From Lachnospira pectinoschiza (GTDB lineage: Bacteria; Bacillota; Clostridia; Lachnospirales; Lachnospiraceae), in contig NZ_JAJCRR010000005.1 of NCBI RefSeq assembly GCF_020564355.1, positions 62,001-126,000 on the forward strand: a stretch of DNA of 64,000 bases. The letters are read 5' to 3'. Made by a program: the position numbers and the translations under genes. This document shows, in pieces, positions 26,824 through 34,641 of this stretch. How positions within the stretch are numbered: position 1 is the first letter of the stretch; each line of letters opens with the position of its first letter. The notes beneath the pieces are model-generated. The model ran no database searches. It was not told the origin of the DNA and saw only the letters and a program-made list of their open reading frames with translations.

Positions 26824-28659
26824 TTGAGCAGATTAACAATTATAACAAAGGATAAGGCTCAGGTAACAATGGAGTCTTTGTATCAGGATCTGGAACGCAG
26901 AATTGTCGCAAGTCCGCCGGGATTGTGTACGATTGACCTTACCAGATCATTTATAAAAATGTGTCTTGCACAGTCATGTGGCAAATGTGTCCCATGCCGT
27001 GTGGGTTTAAGACAGCTTGCCAGACTTTTTGATGATGTGCTGGACGGCAATGCAACACAGGAAACGCTTGATGTCATCAGGCTTACGGCAGAGGGCATCT
27101 ATTACTCAGCGGACTGTGCGATTGGATATGAGGCGGCAAAGCTGGTATTAAAATGTATTGATGGCTGTGAAGATGATTTTAAATCCCATATTGAGAGAGG
27201 TTTTTGTTCATGTAACAGCAGCCAGCCGGTGTCCTGTGTGAAGTCTTGTCCGGCAGGTGTGGATATTCCGGGATATATTGCACTTGTGCATGAAAAAAGA
27301 TATGCCGATGCAGTGCGCTTAATCAGAAGGGATAATCCGCTGCCGACAACCTGTGCTTATATTTGTGAACATCCATGTGAAAACAGATGTAAGAGAACAC
27401 TGATTGACGCACCTGTCAATATCAGAGGTTTGAAGAAAATGGCTGTGGATAATGCAGGAAATGTTCCGGTGCCGGAATGTGGTGAAGCCACCGGAAAGAA
27501 GGTTGCAATTATCGGCGGCGGTCCGGGCGGACTGAGTGCTGGGTATTATCTGGCACTGATGGGACATAAGGTTACAATCTTTGAACAGAGAAAACAGCTT
27601 GGCGGTATGTTAAGATACGGAATCCCGAATTACAGACTGCCGCGAAAGAAGTTAGATGATGAGATTGCCTCCATTCTTTCTACAGGCATTGAGGTTCGGA
27701 AAAATGTCAGTGTCGGTGTCGATGTGACAATTGAGGAGTTACATAAAGAATACGATGCGATGTACATTTCAATCGGTGCCCATGCAGACAAAAAAATGGG
27801 CATTGAAGGTGAGGACGCAAAAGAAGGTGTGACTTCAGCAGTTGAAATGCTTCGTGTCATCGGCGATGATGAAATGCCGGATTATACAGGCAAGAAAGTC
27901 GTTGTTATCGGCGGCGGTAATGTAGCAATGGACGTTGCCCGTTCTTCTGTCAGACTGGGGGCAGAAAAGGTAAGCATTGTATACAGAAGACGTAAGGCAG
28001 ACATGACGGCGCTTGAAGAAGAAGTTGAGGGCGCAGAAGCAGAAGGCTGCGATATCCTTGAACTGATGTCACCGGTAAGAATAGAAAAAGACGAGCATGA
28101 CAGAGCTGTTGGTCTTTGGGTACAGCCGCAGATGATCAGTAAAATAAGAGGTGGCAGACCAGCCCCGAAGACAGCACAAAAGGCTGAGGTGCTGATTCCG
28201 TGTGACCTGATTGTTGTGGCAATCGGACAGGGTATCGAAACAAGATATTTTGAGGAGCATGGTGTTACGGTGAAGCGTGGTACGATTGAGGCACTTGATA
28301 CCAGTGAAATCAAGGATCACAAAGGAATATTTGCAGGCGGAGACTGCGTTACCGGCCCGGCAACCGTTATCAGGGCAATTGCGGCAGGAAAGGTGGCAGC
28401 AGCCAATATTGATGAATATTTAGGCTTCCACCATCAGATTACAAGTGATGTCGAGATACCTTATGCCGGTTATGAAGACAAAGAGGCTTGCGGACGGGTT
28501 GAGGTAGCACTCCGTGATGCCGCAGACAGAAAGAAAGACTTTGAGCCAATCGAATATGGTTTTTCATGTGAAGAAGCGTGTCAGGAATCAGGACGCTGTT
28601 TACGATGTGACCATTTTGGTTTCGGTTCATTCAGAGGAGGCAGAGAAGAAAAATGGTAA
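26824..28659 (+). CDS. NuoF-C-terminal / GltD-like flavoprotein, hydrogenase partner
   Basis: About 611 residues. The N-terminal 130 residues carry the iron-sulfur binding part of NuoF (SCGKCVPCRVG with the later Cys in YYSADCAIGYE) but not its FMN domain. Then come the two Cys-rich motifs of GltD-like proteins (CPAGVDIPGYI, CAYICEHPCENRCKR), an FAD-binding IIGGGPGGLSAGYYLALMG, and an NAD(P)H-binding VVIGGGNVAMDVARS. It ends with CxxxxxxCxxC-type cysteines. TTG 26824 (after GGAG) and ATG 26812 are both possible starts; the spacing favours TTG. It overlaps the hydrogenase gene and probably passes electrons between NAD(P)H and it. Confidence 0.85.
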   Translation: MSRLTIITKDKAQVTMESLYQDLERRIVASPPGLCTIDLTRSFIKMCLAQSCGKCVPCRVGLRQLARLFDDVLDGNATQETLDVIRLTAEGIYYSADCAIGYEAAKLVLKCIDGCEDDFKSHIERGFCSCNSSQPVSCVKSCPAGVDIPGYIALVHEKRYADAVRLIRRDNPLPTTCAYICEHPCENRCKRTLIDAPVNIRGLKKMAVDNAGNVPVPECGEATGKKVAIIGGGPGGLSAGYYLALMGHKVTIFEQRKQLGGMLRYGIPNYRLPRKKLDDEIASILSTGIEVRKNVSVGVDVTIEELHKEYDAMYISIGAHADKKMGIEGEDAKEGVTSAVEMLRVIGDDEMPDYTGKKVVVIGGGNVAMDVARSSVRLGAEKVSIVYRRRKADMTALEEEVEGAEAEGCDILELMSPVRIEKDEHDRAVGLWVQPQMISKIRGGRPAPKTAQKAEVLIPCDLIVVAIGQGIETRYFEEHGVTVKRGTIEALDTSEIKDHKGIFAGGDCVTGPATVIRAIAAGKVAAANIDEYLGFHHQITSDVEIPYAGYEDKEACGRVEVALRDAADRKKDFEPIEYGFSCEEACQESGRCLRCDHFGFGSFRGGREEKW

Positions 28660-30341
28660 ATTTAAAGATTAATGGACGTGATGTATCCGTAAAAGAAGGT
28701 ACGACAATCCTTGATGCTGCCAAATCCATTGGTGAAACGATACCAACCTTGTGTTATCTGAAAGACATCAATGAGATTGGTGCGTGCAGAGTCTGTGTTG
28801 TAGAGGTTGAGGGTACAGAACGCTGTGTTACAGCCTGTAATAATTTCGTTGAGGAGGGCATGGTAGTATACACAAACTCCAGGAAGGTGCGTACAACCAG
28901 AAAGACCAATGTAAAGTTGATACTTTCCCAGCATGATTATAAATGCGGTACCTGTATCAGAAGCGGAAATTGTACATTGCAGTCACTGGCAAATGAGCTG
29001 AACATTTCAGAAATGCCGTATGATTCAATATTAGAAAAGGACAACTGGGATAAAACATTTCCGCTAATCCGTGATGCAAGAAAATGTATCAAGTGTATGC
29101 GCTGTGTGCAGGTATGCGACAATATTCAGGGTATGCACGTGTGGGACGTTGTAAATACAGGTTCCCGTACAACTGTAAATGTGCGTGGAAACCACAAAAT
29201 CCATGAAACTGCCTGCACATTGTGCGGACAATGTGTGAGCAGTTGTCCTGTCGGTGCGCTGACAGAGCGTGACGATGTAGGTATCGTGCTTGATGCTGTG
29301 GAAAATGAGGATATCATAACGGTGGTACAGGTAGCACCTGCCGTAAGAACAGCATGGGGCGAAAGCTTCGGACTTTCAAAAGATTTTGCAACAGCACAAA
29401 GACTGGTTGCAGGACTTAGAAGAATTGGTTTTGACTACATATTTGACACAACCTTTGCCGCCGATATGACCATCATGGAAGAAGGAAGCGAGTTCCTTGA
29501 ACGGCTTCCGGAGATTAAGGAGTCGGGGCTTCCGATGTTTACCTCCTGCTGTCCGGGCTGGGTAAAGTTCATAAAGAGCCAGTTCCCGGATATGGCAGGC
29601 AGACTTTCAAGCGCAAAGTCACCACAGCAGATGTTTGGTGCGGTAACAAAGTCTTATTATGCTGAAAAACTCGGTGTGGACCCGGAAAAGATATTCTGCG
29701 TATCAATTATGCCGTGTATCGCGAAAAAAGATGAATGTACATGGGACGGCGGAAAAGATGTTGATGCAGTGCTTACAACAAGAGAAGTTGAGCGAATGTT
29801 TAAAGCATTTTTCATCAAACCGGAGGAACTGGGTGAGGACGAATTTGACGACCCATTAGGCAGTGGTACCGGTGCAGGTGTTATATTTGGTGCAACAGGC
29901 GGTGTTATGGAGGCTGCGCTTAGAAGCGCTTATTTTCTGGTAACCGGTAAAAATCCGGAGGCAGATGCATTCCAGTCCGTGCGTGGTCTGGACGGCTGGA
30001 AAGAAGCGAAGTTTAATCTTGCGGGAACGGATATCCGTGTGGCGGTTGCCAGCGGACTTGGCAACGCACGCCGCCTGATGAATGCCATCAGAAACAAAGA
30101 AGTGCATTACGATTTTGTGGAAATCATGTCCTGTCCGGGCGGCTGTATCAATGGCGGCGGACAGCCATACAAAGAAGATGCCTCAGACGTTGAAGCCCGC
30201 AAAAATGTGCTTTATGGTCTTGACCGTCATAACAGTATCAGATTTTCACACGAAAATCCTTCCGTTCAGGCCTGCTACAGGGAATATTTTGAAAAACCAT
30301 TATCACATCGCGCGCACGAGCTGCTGCACGTAGAGGAATAA
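28653..30341 (+). CDS. hydA: [FeFe] hydrogenase catalytic subunit, group A
   Basis: A 562-residue enzyme producing or consuming H2. An N-terminal [2Fe-2S] ferredoxin domain (CYLKDINEIGACRVC) and the His-ligated cluster (CGTCIRSGNCTLQ) come first. Two 4Fe-4S motifs follow (CIKCMRCVQVC, CTLCGQCVSSCPVGA), then the H-cluster signatures L1 TSCCPGW, L2 MPCIAKKDE and L3 SCPGGCINGGGQP. The short C-terminal tail lacks a further domain. It overlaps the preceding flavoprotein gene by 7 bases, so both are one operon. The pairing suggests an NAD(P)H-linked, perhaps electron-bifurcating, hydrogenase. HydE/F/G maturases are not in this window. Confidence 0.95.
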   Translation: MVNLKINGRDVSVKEGTTILDAAKSIGETIPTLCYLKDINEIGACRVCVVEVEGTERCVTACNNFVEEGMVVYTNSRKVRTTRKTNVKLILSQHDYKCGTCIRSGNCTLQSLANELNISEMPYDSILEKDNWDKTFPLIRDARKCIKCMRCVQVCDNIQGMHVWDVVNTGSRTTVNVRGNHKIHETACTLCGQCVSSCPVGALTERDDVGIVLDAVENEDIITVVQVAPAVRTAWGESFGLSKDFATAQRLVAGLRRIGFDYIFDTTFAADMTIMEEGSEFLERLPEIKESGLPMFTSCCPGWVKFIKSQFPDMAGRLSSAKSPQQMFGAVTKSYYAEKLGVDPEKIFCVSIMPCIAKKDECTWDGGKDVDAVLTTREVERMFKAFFIKPEELGEDEFDDPLGSGTGAGVIFGATGGVMEAALRSAYFLVTGKNPEADAFQSVRGLDGWKEAKFNLAGTDIRVAVASGLGNARRLMNAIRNKEVHYDFVEIMSCPGGCINGGGQPYKEDASDVEARKNVLYGLDRHNSIRFSHENPSVQACYREYFEKPLSHRAHELLHVEE

Positions 30342-30385
30342 GTGGCGGCACTTAACACAAATGAATAATTTATAATGGAAAAGGA

Positions 30386-30417
30386 AACTCCCCGGCATTT
30401 TGTGCCGGGGAGTTTTT
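30386..30417 (+). terminator. Terminator of the hydrogenase operon
   Basis: AACTCCCCGGCA pairs with TGCCGGGGAGTT around a 4-5 base loop and is followed by a T run. Confidence 0.9.
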
Positions 30418-30770
30418 GGCTCATTTTGTAGTTGAATGTGAAAAATTGTAGTTGTCAGTAAAAAAATACATCACATGTTAGGGTTTATGAAATAATGTTA
30501 ATATTAAATTAATACTAAAACATATTTCAATACATCAGAATATTAAAGTTTAAAATGCAAAACTATTATAATAAATAATTAGAATAGATGGCAATAGATA
30601 AAAATAAAAAAGATAAATTTTAAAATATAACTAAAAATTATTACTATAACATTGACATTGATTTGAAAGGATGATATATAGTAAAGTAACTGATTGAATA
30701 ATACGTGAGAAAAAAATGACTTTATCGTTAGAATTAAAAAAAAGCATTTTTATAAAAAGGAGAATTTAGC
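30418..30770 (+). promoter_or_regulatory. AT-rich intergenic region with a strong promoter at its end
   Basis: This stretch is far richer in A and T than the preceding core genes and has no plausible gene. Near its right end TTGACA (30652-30657) and TATATA (30675-30680) are 17 bp apart with an extended TGA, about 90 bases before the next gene, whose ribosome site is AAGGAG. It appears to mark the entry to acquired DNA. Confidence 0.55.
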
Positions 30771-31568
30771 ATGAAGAGTAAATTTGATGAATTTTATTAT
30801 GAGAATGATGCAAAGAATCACCCAGCAAGCGAGTATTGGGAATTATATGATAAAAATCCTAGGGAGGCGATTCAAAAATATGATGACCATATGTTTTGCC
30901 CACTTTGTAAGTTAGCACCGCTTAGTGTAGCAAGAGGATATCAAAGAAGATATTTTAGAGTGATTAATTCTAATATGAATAAGCATGCTGTAAATTGTTC
31001 TTATCGATATAATAAAGCAACCCAAAAAGAAACATATAAATTTTATAAGGAATTAGATGAAACAGATATTAGAAATCGATTAGTAAGCTGCATGAATAGA
31101 ATGTTAAAAGGACCGTCTCAAAATGAAAATAAAATAAAATCGACATCAAAACAGTCTGAAAAAAATCGTAATAACAATTTTCTCGATATACAAGGAGATA
31201 GAGGACAGCGTAAATATTTACCGCATAAAAATTTAAATGCAAGTAATTTAGATGAGGATATAGATGAACAAAAAATATATTATGGAAGATGTGCATTATG
31301 GCTGTACCAATATATACCTTTAGAGGAAGAAGAAATAAAAATGTATTATCTAAAAGTTTTAGATAGAAATAACAAAAAACAAATTTGTGAAATAGCTATT
31401 TCTACGTATGTTTACAATTATCTAGCTGATGAATTGTCACAAATTCCTCAGAATAAAAAGGAGGCACTAAACTATTATATCTGTTTTTCAGGTATTTTAC
31501 AAAAGGGTATGTATTCATATAAATGCAAATTAAAGGATTCAAGATTACTTGTGTTAGAAAAAGAGTAA
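30771..31568 (+). CDS. Unknown protein with N-terminal zinc-ribbon-like cysteines
   Basis: The 265-residue protein has CPLCKLAPLSVARGYQRRYF followed about 20 residues later by NKHAVNCSYRY. The CxxC...HxxxxC spacing looks like a zinc-binding module similar to those at the N-terminus of competence-type CoiA nucleases. The middle (about residues 110-165) is low-complexity, Lys/Asn/Ser-rich and probably disordered. The C-terminal 100 residues are a mixed domain (YGRCALWLYQYIPLEEEE, YNYLADELSQIPQ). No catalytic motif is visible. Strong AT bias and isolation next to HipBA suggest horizontal transfer. Confidence 0.65.
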   Translation: MKSKFDEFYYENDAKNHPASEYWELYDKNPREAIQKYDDHMFCPLCKLAPLSVARGYQRRYFRVINSNMNKHAVNCSYRYNKATQKETYKFYKELDETDIRNRLVSCMNRMLKGPSQNENKIKSTSKQSEKNRNNNFLDIQGDRGQRKYLPHKNLNASNLDEDIDEQKIYYGRCALWLYQYIPLEEEEIKMYYLKVLDRNNKKQICEIAISTYVYNYLADELSQIPQNKKEALNYYICFSGILQKGMYSYKCKLKDSRLLVLEKE

Positions 31569-31581
31569 AATAAATAAAAAT

Positions 31582-31608
31582 TGACAAATAATATTTATTT
31601 GTATAATA
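31582..31608 (+). promoter_or_regulatory. hipBA promoter with inverted repeat operator
   Basis: TTGACA (31582-31587) and TATAAT (31603-31608) are only 15 bp apart. An inverted repeat CAAATA-ATATT-TATTTG (31586-31602) fills the spacer, exactly where an autoregulating HipB-type repressor would bind. Confidence 0.6.
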
Positions 31609-31632
31609 TTATTAACATAAGGAGATGACTTT

Positions 31633-31950
31633 ATGCCTAAGAAATCAATTGTATTATTACCTGAAACAGAGGAAATACTTGAACAAATGGGGATGCAGAT
31701 AAAATATGCAAGACTGCGGAGAAAGCTTTCAGCAGAATTAGTGGCAGAACGTGCGGGTATCAGTAGGGCAACTTTGGTTTCAATCGAGAAAGGGGCATCA
31801 TCGGTAGCGATTGGATGTTATGCGGCGGTATTACATGCGCTTAATTATATGGATAAGGATTTACTGCTGATTGCCAAAGATGATGAATTGGGACGTAAAT
31901 TGCAGGATTTGGATTTGCCTGTAAGAAAACGGGTGTCAAAGAAGGGGTAG
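31633..31950 (+). CDS. hipB: HipB-like XRE-family antitoxin/repressor
   Basis: The 105-residue protein has a helix-turn-helix at residues 20-75 (IKYARLRRKLSAELVAERAG, ISRATLVSIEKGASS). It is 4 bases upstream of the HipA-like gene, the standard antitoxin-toxin order. AAGGAG precedes ATG. It is expected to bind both its own promoter and the kinase. Confidence 0.88.
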   Translation: MPKKSIVLLPETEEILEQMGMQIKYARLRRKLSAELVAERAGISRATLVSIEKGASSVAIGCYAAVLHALNYMDKDLLLIAKDDELGRKLQDLDLPVRKRVSKKG

Positions 31951-31954
31951 TTAT

Positions 31955-33208
31955 ATGGAGAAAGAAAAGAAAATATATGTATTTGCGGATTTTTTACCTT
32001 TTCAAAATGAATTAATTGGGACAATTTATGTATCGCAGACAAGGGGAAAAGAGTTCTATTCGTTTGAATATGTGGAAAGCTGGCTGGAAAAAGGAAATAG
32101 AATATTAGACCCGGATTTGCAGTTATATAAAGGCAGACAATATATAAATGATGATAAAAATATCTTTGGAGTATTTGCCGATTCCTGCCCGGACAGGTGG
32201 GGAAAACGGTTGATGAAGCGCAGAGAAGAACTTCGTGCAAAAAAAGCCGGGGAGAAACCGCGAAAGCTGTTAGAGAGCGATTATCTTTTGGGTGTATATG
32301 ATGAAGCAAGAATGGGAGGATTGCGTTTTAAAACGGATTCAGAGGGGGCATTTCTTTCAAACGATAAAGAATATGCAACACCACCATGGACTTCTTTAAG
32401 AGAACTTGAACAAGCCTCTTTTGCTTTTGAAAATGATGATACAGATTTGGAAGGAAAATGGTTAAAACAATTAATTGCCCCTGGTTCTTCACTTGGCGGA
32501 GCCAGACCTAAAGCTTCAGTAATGGCACCGGACGGTTCGTTGTGGATTGCTAAATTCCCATCAAAACATGATGATTTTAATTCAGGTGCATGGGAAATGG
32601 TTGTACATGATTTGGCGGAGAAGTGTGGATTAAATGTACCAGAGGCAAAGATTGAAAAGTTTTCCAAATTGGGAACAACATTTTTAGTAAAGCGCTTTGA
32701 CAGAGATGGAGAGCAGAGAATTCATTTTTCATCAGCCATGACAGTACTGGGAAAGAAAGATGGCGCAAATGCGACAGATGGAAGCAGTTATCTTGAGATT
32801 GTATCATTTTTAAAAGCGGACGGTGCAAAACCGAAGCGGGACTTGGAAGAACTCTGGAAACGTATCGTATTTAGCATGGCTGTATCCAATACCGATGACC
32901 ATTTTAAAAATCATGGATTCATATTATCTGATGAAGGCTGGGAGTTGTCGCCGTTATACGATGTAAATCCAGATATATATGGTGAATATTTATCATTAAA
33001 TGTAGATGCAGATGATTCCAGCATTGATTTTGAGTTGGCAGTACAAGCAGCTTCATATTATGGAATAGAGAAAAAGTATGCAGTGCAGGAGGTTGATAAA
33101 ATAAAAAATGTGGTCGGGGATCATTGGAAACAACTGGCTAAGAAATACGGCATCAGCCGCGGTGAGATAGAAAGAATGAGCCCTGCGTTTGGGGAATGTG
33201 ATAAGTAG
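31955..33208 (+). CDS. hipA: HipA-domain serine/threonine kinase toxin
   Basis: A 417-residue HipA-like protein. Recognisable motifs are the N-terminal subdomain (FADSCPDRWGKRLM), the P-loop-like PGSSLGGARPKASV (about residue 183), KFPS with the ATP-binding Lys, VKRFDR, the catalytic SNTDDHFKNHGF (about residue 311) and YDVNPD metal-binding motif (about 335). HipA kinases in model bacteria phosphorylate glutamyl-tRNA synthetase or other targets and cause growth arrest. Length and motifs indicate an intact toxin. It forms an operon with hipB. Confidence 0.92.
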   Translation: MEKEKKIYVFADFLPFQNELIGTIYVSQTRGKEFYSFEYVESWLEKGNRILDPDLQLYKGRQYINDDKNIFGVFADSCPDRWGKRLMKRREELRAKKAGEKPRKLLESDYLLGVYDEARMGGLRFKTDSEGAFLSNDKEYATPPWTSLRELEQASFAFENDDTDLEGKWLKQLIAPGSSLGGARPKASVMAPDGSLWIAKFPSKHDDFNSGAWEMVVHDLAEKCGLNVPEAKIEKFSKLGTTFLVKRFDRDGEQRIHFSSAMTVLGKKDGANATDGSSYLEIVSFLKADGAKPKRDLEELWKRIVFSMAVSNTDDHFKNHGFILSDEGWELSPLYDVNPDIYGEYLSLNVDADDSSIDFELAVQAASYYGIEKKYAVQEVDKIKNVVGDHWKQLAKKYGISRGEIERMSPAFGECDK

Positions 33209-33257
33209 ATAGGGAGAAATTCTTTGATAAATACAGCACTCATCACTAAACAAAACA

Positions 33258-33285
33258 TTTACAATTCCCCACAACTTGCTATAAT
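33258..33285 (+). promoter_or_regulatory. Promoter of the 2-hydroxyacyl-CoA dehydratase operon
   Basis: TTTACA (33258-33263) and TATAAT (33280-33285) are 16 bp apart with an extended TGC, about 75 bases upstream of the first gene. Confidence 0.6.
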
Positions 33286-33360
33286 AAACATTGATTTGTT
33301 CAAAAACATGCAGAACAGATATTGCTGAAAATCAGGACAAAAAGGTAGGAATGAACACAA

Positions 33361-34641
33361 ATGGATATTATAGAAAAATTTGGAAATGTGGTGGGAAACG
33401 AAGCGTTAAAAGACCATGACAAAGCCCGCCGTCTTCTGCTTGCCGGATACCGGCTTCAGGAGAAAAAACTACAGCTTTTTCCGGACCGGGAGCTTCCGCT
33501 GTCCGGGCAGTATGCGGCGCGGGTGGTCATGAAAAATATAATTCAGGCACTTGCAAAACCGCAAAATTCGGCAATGATGAGCATTTTCGTTCCGGGAGAA
33601 CTTCTAACGGCGGCAGGACTGACACCGTATTCCGTGGAAGCGCTGTCCTGTTTTATAGCAGGTACAAAATGTGAGCAGATATTTTTACGCAAAACCGAGG
33701 AAGAAGGATTTCCGGAAACCATGTGCTCATATCACAGAGTTTTTCTGGGCGCGGCGCTGACCGGCATTTTACCGGCGCCGAAATGTATGATTTATACCAA
33801 TCTTGCCTGTGACGGAAATATGATGACATTTCCTTATTTAAAGGAAAAATACAGCTGTCCGGGCTTCTATATTGATGTTCCATATGAAAAAACGCAGTCT
33901 TCAATCAAATATGTTGCAAATCAGTTAAAAGAACTGAAACATTTTTTGGAAGACATTACCGAAAAGAAAATTACAGAAGAAGCGGTGGAAAATGCCGTTA
34001 CAAACAGCAGAAAAGCAGCGGCACATTTTAAGAGCCAGCTTGATTTGCGCAAAGACCATGACCCGGTGACATCTCTCACCAATGAATTATATGCGATTTT
34101 TATGTGTCATCTGCTGGCGGGGTCGGAAACATCGCTTAAATACACCGAGCTGCTTCTTGAAGATGTAAAAAATGCACCGAAGGGAGACGGGCTTCATGTC
34201 CTTTGGATGCATATTATGCCGTTTTTACAGCAGCCGGTGAAAGAGACATTTAATTACAGCAAAACCATGCACATTAGCGCCTGCGATTTTGTAGCAGACG
34301 GATTCCGCGAAATGCAGGCGGCAGATCCGTATGAGGCAATGGCAGAGAAAATGGTTCATTGTATTTATAACGGAAGTGTTAAAGAAAGAATCCAGATGGC
34401 GGAAAAACTTGCAAAGCAGACAGATGCAGAGGGTGGAATCCTGTTTGCACACTGGGGATGTAAAGGGACAATCGGCGCATCCGGACTGATTAAAAATGTT
34501 TTGGAAACGGCAGGACTTCCGACAATGATTTTGGACGGTGACGGTTGCAATCCGGCAAATACCAGTGACGGACAGGTGTCCACCAGACTTCAGGCATTTG
34601 CGGAAATGCTGGAAAAGAACAAGGAGGAAAAACATTCATGA
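33361..34641 (+). CDS. 2-hydroxyacyl-CoA dehydratase family protein (HgdB-like)
   Basis: This 426-residue protein resembles the beta subunit of 2-hydroxyglutaryl-CoA-type dehydratases, which bind a [4Fe-4S] cluster and eliminate water from 2-hydroxyacyl-CoA by a ketyl radical mechanism. Conserved-looking cysteine segments are YTNLACDGNMM and LFAHWGCKGTIGASG. The next gene overlaps it by 4 bases (ATGA) and encodes the partner plus activator. The actual substrate may not be 2-hydroxyglutarate: benzoyl-CoA reductase/HgdB homologues without known substrates are common in gut Clostridia. Confidence 0.82.
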   Translation: MDIIEKFGNVVGNEALKDHDKARRLLLAGYRLQEKKLQLFPDRELPLSGQYAARVVMKNIIQALAKPQNSAMMSIFVPGELLTAAGLTPYSVEALSCFIAGTKCEQIFLRKTEEEGFPETMCSYHRVFLGAALTGILPAPKCMIYTNLACDGNMMTFPYLKEKYSCPGFYIDVPYEKTQSSIKYVANQLKELKHFLEDITEKKITEEAVENAVTNSRKAAAHFKSQLDLRKDHDPVTSLTNELYAIFMCHLLAGSETSLKYTELLLEDVKNAPKGDGLHVLWMHIMPFLQQPVKETFNYSKTMHISACDFVADGFREMQAADPYEAMAEKMVHCIYNGSVKERIQMAEKLAKQTDAEGGILFAHWGCKGTIGASGLIKNVLETAGLPTMILDGDGCNPANTSDGQVSTRLQAFAEMLEKNKEEKHS

